DNA of 41,550 nt from contig CAJWLP010000011.1 of NCBI GenBank assembly GCA_913043145.1, positions 1 to 41,550 of the forward strand, read 5' to 3'. The notes beneath the pieces were generated by a model. That model was given only the letters and a program-made list of their open reading frames with translations. It did no database searches and was not told where the DNA came from. The DNA comes from an uncultured Bacteroidota bacterium (GTDB lineage Bacteria > Bacteroidota > Bacteroidia > NS11-12g > UBA9320). Below, piece by piece: positions 7,828 through 16,790 of this stretch (positions are counted from its first letter, which is position 1; the number at the start of each line of letters is the position of its first letter). The position numbers and the translations under genes were made by a program.

Positions 7828-7858
7828 CAAAGAAAATTAATTATTAGCAGTGTTACAA
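7828..7858 (-). promoter_or_regulatory. Probable frr promoter
   Basis: On the minus strand TTG (7858-7856), 20 bp, then TTTCTTTG (7835-7828) form a near match to TTTG-N19-TAnnTTTG, with one mismatch in the -7 element. The predicted leader is about 17 nt. Confidence 0.4.
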
Positions 7859-8755
7859 GAATATTATTTGACAGATATAGAGGGATGCGATTATAACAGA
7901 TATGAATGCAGTGAAAAGAGCATTAGCAAATACACTCTGTTGAAGATAAACAAAAGCAAATGATAGCAGGACAGCTAATGCCATGAAAGCGTATACTGTT
8001 AGATCATAATTGCTGCTTATGAATACGATAATCAAACCAAAAAAAACTTGAACTAAAAATGTGTTATTTATATTTTTACTCAAATTTGGGAATCTAAAGG
8101 AATAACTACTTAGCTTTAAAATGTGAAAGGCCAAGATGAATATGATAATCGGCGAATTAATTTTTATAAGTGTGAGACTATTTGTTGGTTTATCTGGATA
8201 TAAATCTGGAATCATGCCGATAATATGTTCTGGAGAATCTATTAAAAAATATATGCCAGCAGCACTTGCAATAGTCATCCCTAAATTAATTAATGCCATG
8301 AAAAAACCTCGAGTATTTACAATCCCAACCTGAATAAATAGAAATAAAATGGGGATGAATAAAAATACGCTATGATTCATGAAAGCCTGTGAAACTCCAA
8401 CAATGAGTCCGACATAGATTAAATGTATTTTGGAATAATTAGGGATTTCCTTAGCTCTAAATACCAAGTAAAAAGAACTCAAAAAAATACCCCCATAGAT
8501 AATATGATCGGGAGATAAATCAATGATGAATAATGCTGAAAATACAGAAAACAATAAGGTTGGAAGGGCTGTTTTTTGACCTAGAACTCCAAATCGAAAA
8601 CAGAGATAATTTAAGATTATGCCCTCTAAATAAAGTAAGACCATTAAGCCCCATTTTTGAGCATTAAAATCACCTAAAATGAGGGCATAACATAGATAAA
8701 TCAACCCCGAAAATGTTAATCCAATGCTATTTTTTTGGGTCAGTAGTCTAATCAA
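7853..8755 (-). CDS. Polytopic membrane protein, probable DUF6427 family
   Basis: This 300-residue integral membrane protein has about 9-10 hydrophobic segments and few charged loops. The opening MIRLLTQKNSIGL and the overall layout resemble the Bacteroidota DUF6427 family, whose function is unknown. That assignment is from memory and moderate. The start is TTG at 8755, overlapping the TGA stop of the upstream secreted-protein gene by 4 nt (TTGA), which points to translational coupling and a shared role. No enzymatic motif is apparent. Confidence 0.68.
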   Translation of the reverse strand: MIRLLTQKNSIGLTFSGLIYLCYALILGDFNAQKWGLMVLLYLEGIILNYLCFRFGVLGQKTALPTLLFSVFSALFIIDLSPDHIIYGGIFLSSFYLVFRAKEIPNYSKIHLIYVGLIVGVSQAFMNHSVFLFIPILFLFIQVGIVNTRGFFMALINLGMTIASAAGIYFLIDSPEHIIGMIPDLYPDKPTNSLTLIKINSPIIIFILAFHILKLSSYSFRFPNLSKNINNTFLVQVFFGLIIVFISSNYDLTVYAFMALAVLLSFAFVYLQQSVFANALFTAFISVIIASLYICQIIFL

Positions 8756-10197
8756 TTGTAAATCAATTTTAGAAGTGAAAACCTCCTATTTTTATAGGTA
8801 GGGACAATTAATGTATTGGGTGAAACTTGTTTGGCACCGTCAGGTATTATAGCTAGATAGTCGAGCTCAGTTTTAATTAGTTTTTGGCTATTTGTTTGTC
8901 CAGTGTTATACATGGTGTATTGTACGACCTCTCCGGAGTTTCGGAATTGGTCGTTATATAATAATTGGGTGTATTTTTTATTTACAAATAAAGCAGCCGA
9001 ACTGAAATATCCACCATCATTTATGGTAATTTGATTTTTGGTAATTCTTTGAAGCCATTGCGGGTGGTATTCATTATCATAGCTCAAGCTTAAAATTTCG
9101 TTAAATTTATAAATGTTTTTAGCGGTGCTTTGGGATATACCATTGATAATATATATGTCACTTTCTGAAGAAATATCTTTTTGTTCTGCAATAATGAGAA
9201 GTCCGCCATCTGATTGAGGTACGCATGTCTTAAGAGAAAAATCTTCTGCAATGGTGTTTAGGCTAAAAGATCCTGTGTTTTGAGATTTGAGCCATTTTGG
9301 ATCGAATCGACGATATTTTGTATCCCATAATAATTGATTTGAATCTAAGTTTGAAAATACAATACCCACATATCCTATCCCAGTTTTTGGACGATAAAAT
9401 CCGACAAATTGAGCAACATCATCTGATCGATTGTAGACCAGAGATGCTGAGCCAACGGTTATACTGTCTGCAAACGTGTAGGATAAAATGGTATCCTTCC
9501 TAATAGTCATTAGAATATTTTGAGATTTTGAATCAAGTTGGTCGCTTTTCCTAATATATAAGGTAGCGGTTTTTCGATTATTAATTACTAAATCTTTTAA
9601 TTTTATTTGATATTGGTAGCTAAAACGGTAATCTTTCAATTGAATTATTTCAAAATTTTGATCAAATAAATATGTTGCAATAATTGAGGTATTATTGGAT
9701 GTCCTAACCCGACTCACCATTAATTGGCTCAGTGAATCATTCATACATATTTGAATTGAATTAGAACCCACAGGGTGTTTGTTACTATGTGTGAATAATG
9801 TAATTTCATCACCCAGTGATTTCAGATCAAACGATAGCCAAGAACCCGTTACAATGTAATTCTTATCCACCTTATTCCTTTTTGATTTGACAATCAAAAT
9901 GCCTTTTGGAGTCAGCTGAACTTTTAATATTTGAGCATTTTTTAGATCAACATAAAGGCTCAAGTCTAAGTTTAAATCAGAATTATAACGTTCTAAAAAA
10001 ATACTTTTAGTATAAAAACGATTGCGGTATCGCATTAAAAACACGCCGGAGGAATTCTCACCAATAACTCTAGGGAATATTGCACCTCCTTTCAATTTTA
10101 TAGGATTACTCCATTGCATTTCCTGGGCGTGAAGAGGAATCTTGCAAGCCCAAAGAATAAGAATAATAAACCCTATTTTTTGAATGTATTTTTGCAC
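8752..10197 (-). CDS. Secreted protein of unknown function
   Basis: I do not recognise this protein. It has a signal peptide with hydrophobic core IGFIILILWACKIPLHAQ ending in a plausible cleavage site. After it come several hundred residues of repeating beta-type sequence with alternating aromatic and hydroxyl residues (such as SSGVFLMRYRNRFY, GYVGIVFSNLDSN, GGLLIIAEQKD), which could form a beta-propeller or beta-barrel fold. An ATG at 10242 would add 15 residues. I prefer the GTG at 10197 because it gives a normal-length signal peptide and fits a near-match -7 element at 10214-10221. The gene is translationally coupled to the DUF6427-like gene. Confidence 0.7.
   Translation of the reverse strand: MQKYIQKIGFIILILWACKIPLHAQEMQWSNPIKLKGGAIFPRVIGENSSGVFLMRYRNRFYTKSIFLERYNSDLNLDLSLYVDLKNAQILKVQLTPKGILIVKSKRNKVDKNYIVTGSWLSFDLKSLGDEITLFTHSNKHPVGSNSIQICMNDSLSQLMVSRVRTSNNTSIIATYLFDQNFEIIQLKDYRFSYQYQIKLKDLVINNRKTATLYIRKSDQLDSKSQNILMTIRKDTILSYTFADSITVGSASLVYNRSDDVAQFVGFYRPKTGIGYVGIVFSNLDSNQLLWDTKYRRFDPKWLKSQNTGSFSLNTIAEDFSLKTCVPQSDGGLLIIAEQKDISSESDIYIINGISQSTAKNIYKFNEILSLSYDNEYHPQWLQRITKNQITINDGGYFSSAALFVNKKYTQLLYNDQFRNSGEVVQYTMYNTGQTNSQKLIKTELDYLAIIPDGAKQVSPNTLIVPTYKNRRFSLLKLIYN
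10187..10194 (+). promoter_or_regulatory. -7 element for hflX
   Basis: TATTTTTG matches TAnnTTTG exactly and predicts a start near 10201, about 45 nt before the TTG start of hflX. It lies inside the first codons of the divergent secreted-protein gene. No convincing -33 element is seen. Confidence 0.4.
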
Positions 10198-10213
10198 GCG
10201 TAAAAGAACTGTA

Positions 10214-10221
10214 CAAAAGAA
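10214..10221 (-). promoter_or_regulatory. Possible -7 element for the secreted-protein gene
   Basis: The minus strand reads TTCTTTTG, one mismatch from TAnnTTTG. It predicts transcription from about 10207 and supports the GTG at 10197 as start codon, since the ATG at 10242 would be upstream of the transcript. Confidence 0.28.
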
Positions 10222-10245
10222 CGAATTAATTAAATAAACCATCTA

Positions 10246-11421
10246 TTGAAGCATCAAGTTATTCGCACTGTAGATCCAGAAAAAGCCATTTTAATAGGGG
10301 TAGAGCCTAAAAATGTCCCCATAAATACCAATGATATTTATTTGGATGAGTTAGAATTTTTGGCGTATACCGCTGGAGCTAAAAGTATCAAACGATTCAC
10401 CCAACGACTAGATCATCCCAATCCCAAAACCTATTTTGGTAAGGGGAAGATAGAAGAAATTGCTGCATATGTTAAATCAAATAAAATTGATTGTGCCATT
10501 TTCGATGATGAGCTTAGCCCTTCTCAGATTAGAAATCTTGAAGAATTTATTTCTTGCAAAATAATAGATAGAAGCAGTTTAATACTCGATATTTTTGCCA
10601 AAAATGCCCGAACAGCTCAGTCGCGAACACAGGTAGAACTTGCACAAAGTGAGTACTTACTTCCTAGGTTGACTCGAATGTGGACTCACCTTCAAAAACA
10701 AAAAGGAGGAATCGGCATGAAAGGTCCTGGTGAGAAAGAAATTGAAACTGACCGAAGGGTGATTCGAGATAAAATTGCTAAACTCAAAAAAGACTTAGCT
10801 CATATTGATAATCAGAGTTCTACAAGAAGAAAAAATCGGGAATCTCAGTTTCGTGTGGCTTTAGTTGGATACACAAATGTAGGTAAGTCAACCCTCATCA
10901 ACCGACTTGCAAAATCTGATGTCTTAGCTCAAGACAAGCTCTTTGCTACACTTGATAGTACCGTTCGCAAGGTGGTGTTTCCGCCGGATCCCATTACTTA
11001 CAAGCCATGTATTTTTTTACTTTCAGATACAGTAGGATTTATTCGTAAACTTCCTCATCAGCTTATTGAAAGTTTCAAAAGCACGCTAGCTGAGGTCATT
11101 GAGGCAGACATTTTATTGCATGTGGTAGATGTTAGTCACTCCCAATTTGAGGAGCAAATGACTACCGTATCCAAAACCCTTGCAGAAATTGGTGCCAGTG
11201 ACAAGCCTGTTATTACAATATTTAACAAAATAGACCAATATTATCCCCTTGCTACCTCAGATGATATTTTTCAGGATACCACCATTTATGATATTCCAAC
11301 ACTCAAAAAAACATGGATGGCTAAATTGAATAAAAACATTGTCTTTATTTCGGCCAAGGAAGATTTAAATATTGAGGAATTAAAAGATTTGATTCGTAAA
11401 AATATTTTGAAGTTGCGTTAG
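10246..11421 (+). CDS. hflX: GTPase HflX
   Basis: HflX is a ribosome-associated GTPase that can split stalled 70S ribosomes during stress. The 391 residues contain the HflX N-terminal domain (FGKGKIEEI..., RTAQSRTQVELAQSEYLLPRL, GGIGMKGPGEKEIETDRR) followed by a G domain with Walker A GYTNVGKST, a switch region, DTVGFIRKLPHQLIESFKSTLAEV, and the NKID base-recognition motif. The start is TTG at 10246, because no ATG is available near the conserved N terminus. It diverges from the secreted-protein gene and converges with the HAD gene. Confidence 0.96.
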   Translation: MKHQVIRTVDPEKAILIGVEPKNVPINTNDIYLDELEFLAYTAGAKSIKRFTQRLDHPNPKTYFGKGKIEEIAAYVKSNKIDCAIFDDELSPSQIRNLEEFISCKIIDRSSLILDIFAKNARTAQSRTQVELAQSEYLLPRLTRMWTHLQKQKGGIGMKGPGEKEIETDRRVIRDKIAKLKKDLAHIDNQSSTRRKNRESQFRVALVGYTNVGKSTLINRLAKSDVLAQDKLFATLDSTVRKVVFPPDPITYKPCIFLLSDTVGFIRKLPHQLIESFKSTLAEVIEADILLHVVDVSHSQFEEQMTTVSKTLAEIGASDKPVITIFNKIDQYYPLATSDDIFQDTTIYDIPTLKKTWMAKLNKNIVFISAKEDLNIEELKDLIRKNILKLR

Positions 11422-11455
11422 TTGTCGTGCATTAATTTGTTCGTGACAAAATGTA

Positions 11456-12265
11456 TTATTTTACAATCGTTTTCATTGCTATTGCAACACCGTCTTCTGT
11501 ATTTGTTTTAGTAATGTAGTCAGCCATTGCCAAGACCTCTGGTTTTGCATTTCCAACGGCTACTCCCATCCCCACGGCATCCAACATCTCCATGTCGTTA
11601 TAGTTATCTCCGAATGCAATGACCTGCTTCCAGTCAAGCTCAGGGAATTCAATATCTAGCAAGGTTTGAATAGCAGATTTTTTTGAAATCTTTTTATTGG
11701 CTATTTCCAAATAGGTGTCCTTTGATTTATAAATATGGAGATCATATTCGTAATGGTCCATAAGGGCTTTATAGATTTTTGCAATTTCTTCAGCTGGCCC
11801 CATACACATTACTTTATGAGCTCCTCGGTTAGTGAGCTTGAACTCTGATAAGGTTTCTTGAATATTTCTTACCATAGGGTTTACCTTGGTGTTGTTGGTT
11901 TCTCGTTCGGCCCAATAATCCCATTGTGGGACATACCAATCATCAGCATTATAGATGCTCACATGCACTTCTGTGCCGATAGCAAACTTTGCAATTTGAT
12001 TAACTAGGGTGTTTGGGATTTCCATACTTGTTAATACACGGTCATCGGCTAAAACTAGTCCACCATTATAGGCGATTAATGGACTTTTTTCGATGGATAA
12101 ATCTTTTTGTAAGTGTCTCATAGCGTCGGGCATTCTTGAAGATGCTAAAACACAATGGCATGATTCTTTTACACGATTAAATTGATCTATTGTAGCTGAT
12201 GAAAGCAAACGATCTTTGTTAAGAAGTGTACCATCAATATCAGAGCAAAGGAGCTTGTAATTCAT
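11456..12265 (-). CDS. HAD-superfamily phosphatase, Cof type
   Basis: This 269-residue haloacid-dehalogenase fold protein of the Cof/YidA class acts on small phosphorylated metabolites. Motif I is SDIDGTLL with nucleophile Asp9 and Asp11, motif II is the Ser/Thr in LASSRM, motif III is the Lys near KKSAIQTL, and motif IV is GDNYNDMEML. A large cap domain lies between motifs II and III, as expected for type IIB HAD proteins. The substrate cannot be given. The ATG at 12265 is divergent from paaZ across 130 bp. I see no exact promoter element for it. Confidence 0.9.
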   Translation of the reverse strand: MNYKLLCSDIDGTLLNKDRLLSSATIDQFNRVKESCHCVLASSRMPDAMRHLQKDLSIEKSPLIAYNGGLVLADDRVLTSMEIPNTLVNQIAKFAIGTEVHVSIYNADDWYVPQWDYWAERETNNTKVNPMVRNIQETLSEFKLTNRGAHKVMCMGPAEEIAKIYKALMDHYEYDLHIYKSKDTYLEIANKKISKKSAIQTLLDIEFPELDWKQVIAFGDNYNDMEMLDAVGMGVAVGNAKPEVLAMADYITKTNTEDGVAIAMKTIVK

Positions 12266-12341
12266 TTTTATTGCGAAAAAAAATATCTAAAACGAAAGAT
12301 TTAGAAAACATACAAATAGATTTCCTCTGTTTAGTAACATT

Positions 12342-12370
12342 TTTGCTTAACTGCGATTGTTTTACCTTTG
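12342..12370 (+). promoter_or_regulatory. paaZ promoter
   Basis: TTTG (12342-12345), 17 bp, then TACCTTTG (12363-12370) give a full match to the Bacteroidota promoter layout. The predicted start is near 12377, with a leader of about 19 nt before the paaZ ATG. No obvious operator repeat is seen around it. Confidence 0.65.
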
Positions 12371-12395
12371 TCCATGTATCTGAAAATATACCTGT

Positions 12396-14450
12396 ATGAA
12401 ATTAAAAAATTATGCTGAAGGAAGATGGCAGGCTCATCAAGGTGATGGAGTAGCTCAACATCATGCAATCACAGGCGAACTAATTAGTACTGCTGGTAGT
12501 GAGGGCCTAGACTATGAGGCCATGGCACATTATGCTCGTATGGTAGGAGGTAAGGCTCTACGTAAAATGACTTTTTACGAACGCGGGTATATGCTTAAAA
12601 AACTAGCGTTGTACCTAACTGAAATTAAAAAGAAATATTATGATATTAGTTATCAATCAGGAGCAACTAAGAGCGATAGTTGGGTAGATATCGATGGTGG
12701 AATTGGTACATTATTTACCTATGCAAGTTTACGGAGGCAAATGGGAAATCAGTCTTTCTATGTAGATGGAGATACTGCCAAAATAAGCACCAACGGAACA
12801 TTTGTAGGTCAGCACATTATGAGCCCAAAACAAGGGGTTGTAGTGCATATCAATGCGTTTAATTTTCCCATTTGGGGAATGCTCGAAAAACTCAGTGCCA
12901 ATCTTTTGGCGGGTGTTCCTGCAATTGTAAAACCATCAGAAATGACGTCCTATCTTACCCAAGCCATGGTGGAAGATATTGTTGCTAGCGGGATAGTACC
13001 TGAAGGAGCAATTCAATTGGATTGTGGTCGTGGCCATGGAATATTAGATAAACTAACTTCACAAGATTTAATCACATTCACAGGTTCTGCTCAAACCGGA
13101 CGTATGCTCAAATCCATGCCACATATAATAGAGAATGCTATTCCGTTCAATATGGAAGCAGATAGTTTGAATGCAGCTATACTTGGAGAAGATGCAGCAC
13201 CAGGAACAGCTAATTTTGATTTATTTATCAAAGAAGTTCGTAGAGAAATGACCACTAAAGCGGGGCAAAAATGTACCGCAATACGTAGAATTATTGTTCC
13301 TGAAAAATATGTAGAGGATACCCAAATTGCATTAGGCAAAAGTTTATCTAAAACCACGGTAGGAGACCCTGCTCTAGAAGGTGTTCGAATGGGAGCATTG
13401 GTTAATCGAGCTCAAATGGAAGTGGTAAAAAATCGAATCCAAGAACTAGCTAAACATACACCTATTGTAAGTGGGAGTTTAGATCAATTTGATGTATTGG
13501 GAGCAGACAAGAACAAGGGTGCTTTTGTGCCACCAATTTTGATGCTTAATGATAACCCCATTCAAAAAACAGATAGTCATGAGGTAGAGTGTTTTGGTCC
13601 GGTGAGTACATTGATGCCCTACCAAGATTTAGATCAAGCCATTGAGTTGGCCAAAATGGGCAAGGGATCATTAGTAAGTACTATTGCTACTTCAGATGTA
13701 GACACAGCCACTCAATATGCGGTAGAAGCATCGGCTTATCACGGCAGAATATTAGTGCTTAATGAAGCGTCTGCACCGGAAAGTACAGGTCATGGTTCTC
13801 CAATGCCACAATTGATGCATGGAGGTCCGGGAAGAGCTGGAGGCGGAGAAGAACTTGGAGGCATGGGCAGTGTAAAACACTATCTCCAACGCACTGCACT
13901 GCAAGGACATCCATCCATGCTTACAGAAATCACACAGCGATACCAGTATGGTGGAGCATACAAAGAGAAAGACGTGCATCCATTTCGCAAATACTTTGAA
14001 GACTTAGAAGTGGGGGATACCGTTGTTACTGCCAAGCATACCGTTACAACTACTGATATTGTGAATTTTGCCAATGTGAGTGGCGATAACTTCTATGCAC
14101 ACATGGACGAGACATCCCTTGAGGGAACCACTTTTGAAGGAAGAGTTGCCCATGGTTATTTTGTGTTGAGTAAGGCTGCAGGGTTATTTGTTGACGCTAA
14201 AAAGGGTCCTGTTTTGTTGAATTACGGATTGGATGAATGTCGATTTACCAAACCCGTATATCCAGGAGCTACCATCGGGGTACGATTTACAGTCAAAGAG
14301 AAAATTAATCAAGAAAAGAAAACCGAAGACGACGTGGCCAAGGGCATTGTCAAGTTTTTGGTGGATGTATATGATGAGACAGGGGATACGGTGGCTCTGG
14401 CTACCATATTAACCATGGTTAAAAAAAGAAATCAAGAAGACGAGATATAA
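12396..14450 (+). CDS. paaZ: Bifunctional aldehyde dehydrogenase / enoyl-CoA hydratase PaaZ
   Basis: In phenylacetate breakdown PaaZ opens the oxepin-CoA ring (MaoC-type hydratase domain) and oxidises the resulting semialdehyde (ALDH domain). The 684 residues agree with the 681 of E. coli PaaZ. The ALDH part spans about 1-520 with catalytic Glu254 (NMEAD) and Cys293 (AGQKCTAIRR), which line up with E. coli Glu256 and Cys295. The MaoC part spans about 530-684 with NFANVSGDNFYAHMD and FEGRVAHGYF carrying the Asp-His pair. Both active sites look intact. The enoyl-CoA hydratase follows after 1 nt. The paaABCDE epoxidase and paaK ligase genes are absent from the window. Confidence 0.95.
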   Translation: MKLKNYAEGRWQAHQGDGVAQHHAITGELISTAGSEGLDYEAMAHYARMVGGKALRKMTFYERGYMLKKLALYLTEIKKKYYDISYQSGATKSDSWVDIDGGIGTLFTYASLRRQMGNQSFYVDGDTAKISTNGTFVGQHIMSPKQGVVVHINAFNFPIWGMLEKLSANLLAGVPAIVKPSEMTSYLTQAMVEDIVASGIVPEGAIQLDCGRGHGILDKLTSQDLITFTGSAQTGRMLKSMPHIIENAIPFNMEADSLNAAILGEDAAPGTANFDLFIKEVRREMTTKAGQKCTAIRRIIVPEKYVEDTQIALGKSLSKTTVGDPALEGVRMGALVNRAQMEVVKNRIQELAKHTPIVSGSLDQFDVLGADKNKGAFVPPILMLNDNPIQKTDSHEVECFGPVSTLMPYQDLDQAIELAKMGKGSLVSTIATSDVDTATQYAVEASAYHGRILVLNEASAPESTGHGSPMPQLMHGGPGRAGGGEELGGMGSVKHYLQRTALQGHPSMLTEITQRYQYGGAYKEKDVHPFRKYFEDLEVGDTVVTAKHTVTTTDIVNFANVSGDNFYAHMDETSLEGTTFEGRVAHGYFVLSKAAGLFVDAKKGPVLLNYGLDECRFTKPVYPGATIGVRFTVKEKINQEKKTEDDVAKGIVKFLVDVYDETGDTVALATILTMVKKRNQEDEI

Positions 14451-14451
14451 G

Positions 14452-15219
14452 ATGAACGCAGTAGATCAAGGAAATGTAACACACACCATTGACCAAGGGA
14501 AAGCCACTGTAGAATTTTCACACCCCTTGAGCAATTCGTTGCCGGGCAAAGTATTAGCCAAACTAGCCGATACCATCACCACATTAGGAGAGGATGATAC
14601 CGTTAAAATCATCGTAGTACGAAGTGCAGGTGAACGAGCCTTTTGTGCTGGAGCAAGTTTTGATGAGTTGGTGGCCATTGATAATTTAGATACAGGCAAG
14701 ATCTTTTTTTCTGGCTTTGCCAATGTGATCAATGCGTGTCGCACGTGCCCCAAATTAATTATCGGAAGGGTACAAGGTAAGGCTGTTGGTGGAGGAGTAG
14801 GATTGGCTGCTGCTTTTGATTACACCCTAGCTACCCAACATGCGTTTGTTAAACTGAGTGAGTTGGCTGTAGGAATAGGTCCATTTGTTGTGGGCCCAGC
14901 TGTAGAACGAAAAATGGGGGTTTCTGCCATGAGTCAGTTGGCCATTAACGCTACCGAATGGCAAAGTGCAGAGTGGGCAAGATCCAAGGGGCTATATACG
15001 GGAGTGTACGATACTGCCGAAGCCATGGATGAGGCCATTGACGCATTAGCCAATCGACTTTGCCAGTCTAACCCAGAGGCCATGCGACAATTGAAAAAAA
15101 TCTTTTGGCAAGGAACCGAGCATTGGGATCAGCTACTTGCCGAACGTGCAGAAATCAGTGGGCAACTTGTTCTTTCTGACTTCACCAAACAGGCCATTGC
15201 CAAGTTTAAGGCAAAGTAA
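14452..15219 (+). CDS. Enoyl-CoA hydratase/isomerase family protein
   Basis: This 255-residue crotonase-fold protein has the oxyanion-hole segments FCAGASFDEL and GRVQGKAVGGGVGLAAAFDY and the LSELAVGIGP stretch, where crotonases carry a functional Glu. It starts 1 nt after the paaZ stop, so the two are one operon and it probably acts on a CoA thioester of the phenylacetate route (a PaaF- or PaaG-like step) or a related one. The exact reaction cannot be assigned from sequence. Codon use here looks somewhat more GC-rich by eye than in neighbouring genes, but I did not count it. Confidence 0.88.
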   Translation: MNAVDQGNVTHTIDQGKATVEFSHPLSNSLPGKVLAKLADTITTLGEDDTVKIIVVRSAGERAFCAGASFDELVAIDNLDTGKIFFSGFANVINACRTCPKLIIGRVQGKAVGGGVGLAAAFDYTLATQHAFVKLSELAVGIGPFVVGPAVERKMGVSAMSQLAINATEWQSAEWARSKGLYTGVYDTAEAMDEAIDALANRLCQSNPEAMRQLKKIFWQGTEHWDQLLAERAEISGQLVLSDFTKQAIAKFKAK

Positions 15220-15252
15220 GCGGACACCCCTTTATTGTCCATCCATCCCTTT

Positions 15253-16734
15253 TTATTTCACGATTTTCTCAAACTGCAAGGACTCGGCTCTTTTTAGGAG
15301 TTCGTCTTTTGTAAACCAAGCATTCTCGGTGTTATTTATCGCACTGATATAGCGGTCTATCCCAAAGCTAATTTCCCGTACTTTTTTGTATGATCGGCTA
15401 GCCCTTCGATTATACTTATTGCGATACAAGATGAACCCATTGGTGCCATATACATCAATTTTGTATTTGTTCCTCGATCGATCTTTTGCATACAGTCCGT
15501 TGTATATGTGGTTTTGTTTGCCTTTCGTTAGCAAGTCAAAAATGCCGTATGCCCACAATCCTTTTTTGTCGTTGTAGAAATAACCACTTGCCTGCCAATG
15601 ACCCACCATTTCTTTTGACCACCGAACATACCCTCTGTTCCGAGCATAAGACCAACCCAACTTATCGATGGTAAATCCTACAAATTGGTCTTGGTCCACA
15701 ATCTGGTCAGGAATGGTATAAAAAGCATTGTAAAACTCATTGTAATTCAACAAACCTTTCCCTTTTCCGATGTCGGATAATATGGCGAGTAACTCGTCTT
15801 CGGTTTTGTCTGTAGATTGGCTAAAGATGATGTATTGTTGGCTATTATCCACTAGTATAAGGTAGGTTCTGAAATAGTTTTTTCTGGGTTCGATTGTCAC
15901 CTTGTATCCATATAACTTGGTGTAGGATTTTACTTCAATTTCTTTTTTCTCTTCGAAGTCGTATTCTCCAGTTTCTAGTATTAAATCGGCATATTGCTCC
16001 GCTATTTCAAAACTCTTTTTATTTCTGCTAGTAATCATAGATCCTTGCTCGATACTCGATGGGCGTATTCTTAATTTACCAATATCAATGGTTACGCGAT
16101 CGCCATACAAATTGTCCTTATAGATCACTTCTGAAAACGCTGTTGTGTTTTTTAGAATGAGCTTCTTTTTAATTCCCCTAGGGAGATCCATAGACATGGA
16201 ATAAATTTGACTAAACCCTTTCATATTCTCTGGATCGTCAGGCGTGTTCAAGACAAATGTTTTTTGGACAATAAGCGAATTACTCTCCGGGAATTTTCCC
16301 ATTACATTGAAAATCTCCTCTTTAACACCCGGTTTGTTTGATGCAATTTTCTGTTTTTCAGATTGTTTGAGTTCTTCGAGTTCAAAAACTGCTTTCTCAA
16401 ACGATTCAAAAGTGACCACTTTCAGGTCCTTTAGTTTAAATCTATTTTCGATTCGGGTGCGTACACTTCTGGCAGAGTCCAGAGTTTCAATATTATTTGC
16501 TAAGATGTAGTACCACTGACCGTCATTATCCGAACTATCTTCATATTGTACCATATATGCATTAATATCCAAGTCGATTAATCGATTGGTTAGTTTTTCG
16601 GCTTGATAAAAACTACGTTCTTTAGCAATTTGAATAGCATAGGGCTTCTCCTTAGAAAAGGGTTCTATTTTTCGTTGACATCCATAGACAAGGAATAAAA
16701 TCAGAGTTCCCAGGACTAGTTTAAGATTGCTCAT
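15253..16734 (-). CDS. Large lipoprotein with SPOR-like N-terminal domain
   Basis: The protein starts with a lipoprotein signal peptide ending VYGC at Cys19. A segment at about 32-105 (YAIQIAKERSFYQAEKL...WYYILANNIETLDSARSVRTRI) has the pattern of a SPOR peptidoglycan-binding domain: an alpha/beta repeat with a tyrosine-rich strand. The rest, to residue 493, is charged and I do not recognise it. It ends with a basic, tyrosine- and arginine-rich part (such as RNKYNRRASRSYKKVRE). An envelope role is reasonable. It converges with the enoyl-CoA hydratase gene, separated by 33 bp holding a weak GGACA/TGTCC hairpin. Confidence 0.75.
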   Translation of the reverse strand: MSNLKLVLGTLILFLVYGCQRKIEPFSKEKPYAIQIAKERSFYQAEKLTNRLIDLDINAYMVQYEDSSDNDGQWYYILANNIETLDSARSVRTRIENRFKLKDLKVVTFESFEKAVFELEELKQSEKQKIASNKPGVKEEIFNVMGKFPESNSLIVQKTFVLNTPDDPENMKGFSQIYSMSMDLPRGIKKKLILKNTTAFSEVIYKDNLYGDRVTIDIGKLRIRPSSIEQGSMITSRNKKSFEIAEQYADLILETGEYDFEEKKEIEVKSYTKLYGYKVTIEPRKNYFRTYLILVDNSQQYIIFSQSTDKTEDELLAILSDIGKGKGLLNYNEFYNAFYTIPDQIVDQDQFVGFTIDKLGWSYARNRGYVRWSKEMVGHWQASGYFYNDKKGLWAYGIFDLLTKGKQNHIYNGLYAKDRSRNKYKIDVYGTNGFILYRNKYNRRASRSYKKVREISFGIDRYISAINNTENAWFTKDELLKRAESLQFEKIVK

Positions 16735-16790
16735 AATGGGAGTAGTAAGGGGCTAATATAAAAAAATTGAATTTATTGGAGGATGTAATC

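Noticed and set aside
13091-14753. Minus-strand open frames of 60-95 codons inside paaZ and the enoyl-CoA hydratase gene
   Set aside because: They run opposite to well-supported genes with intact motifs and have no family resemblance, promoter or ribosome site.
12396-15219. Possible lateral transfer of the paaZ operon from its seemingly higher GC content
   Set aside because: The difference is slight and judged by eye. There are no mobile-element traces, and the promoter is the native type.
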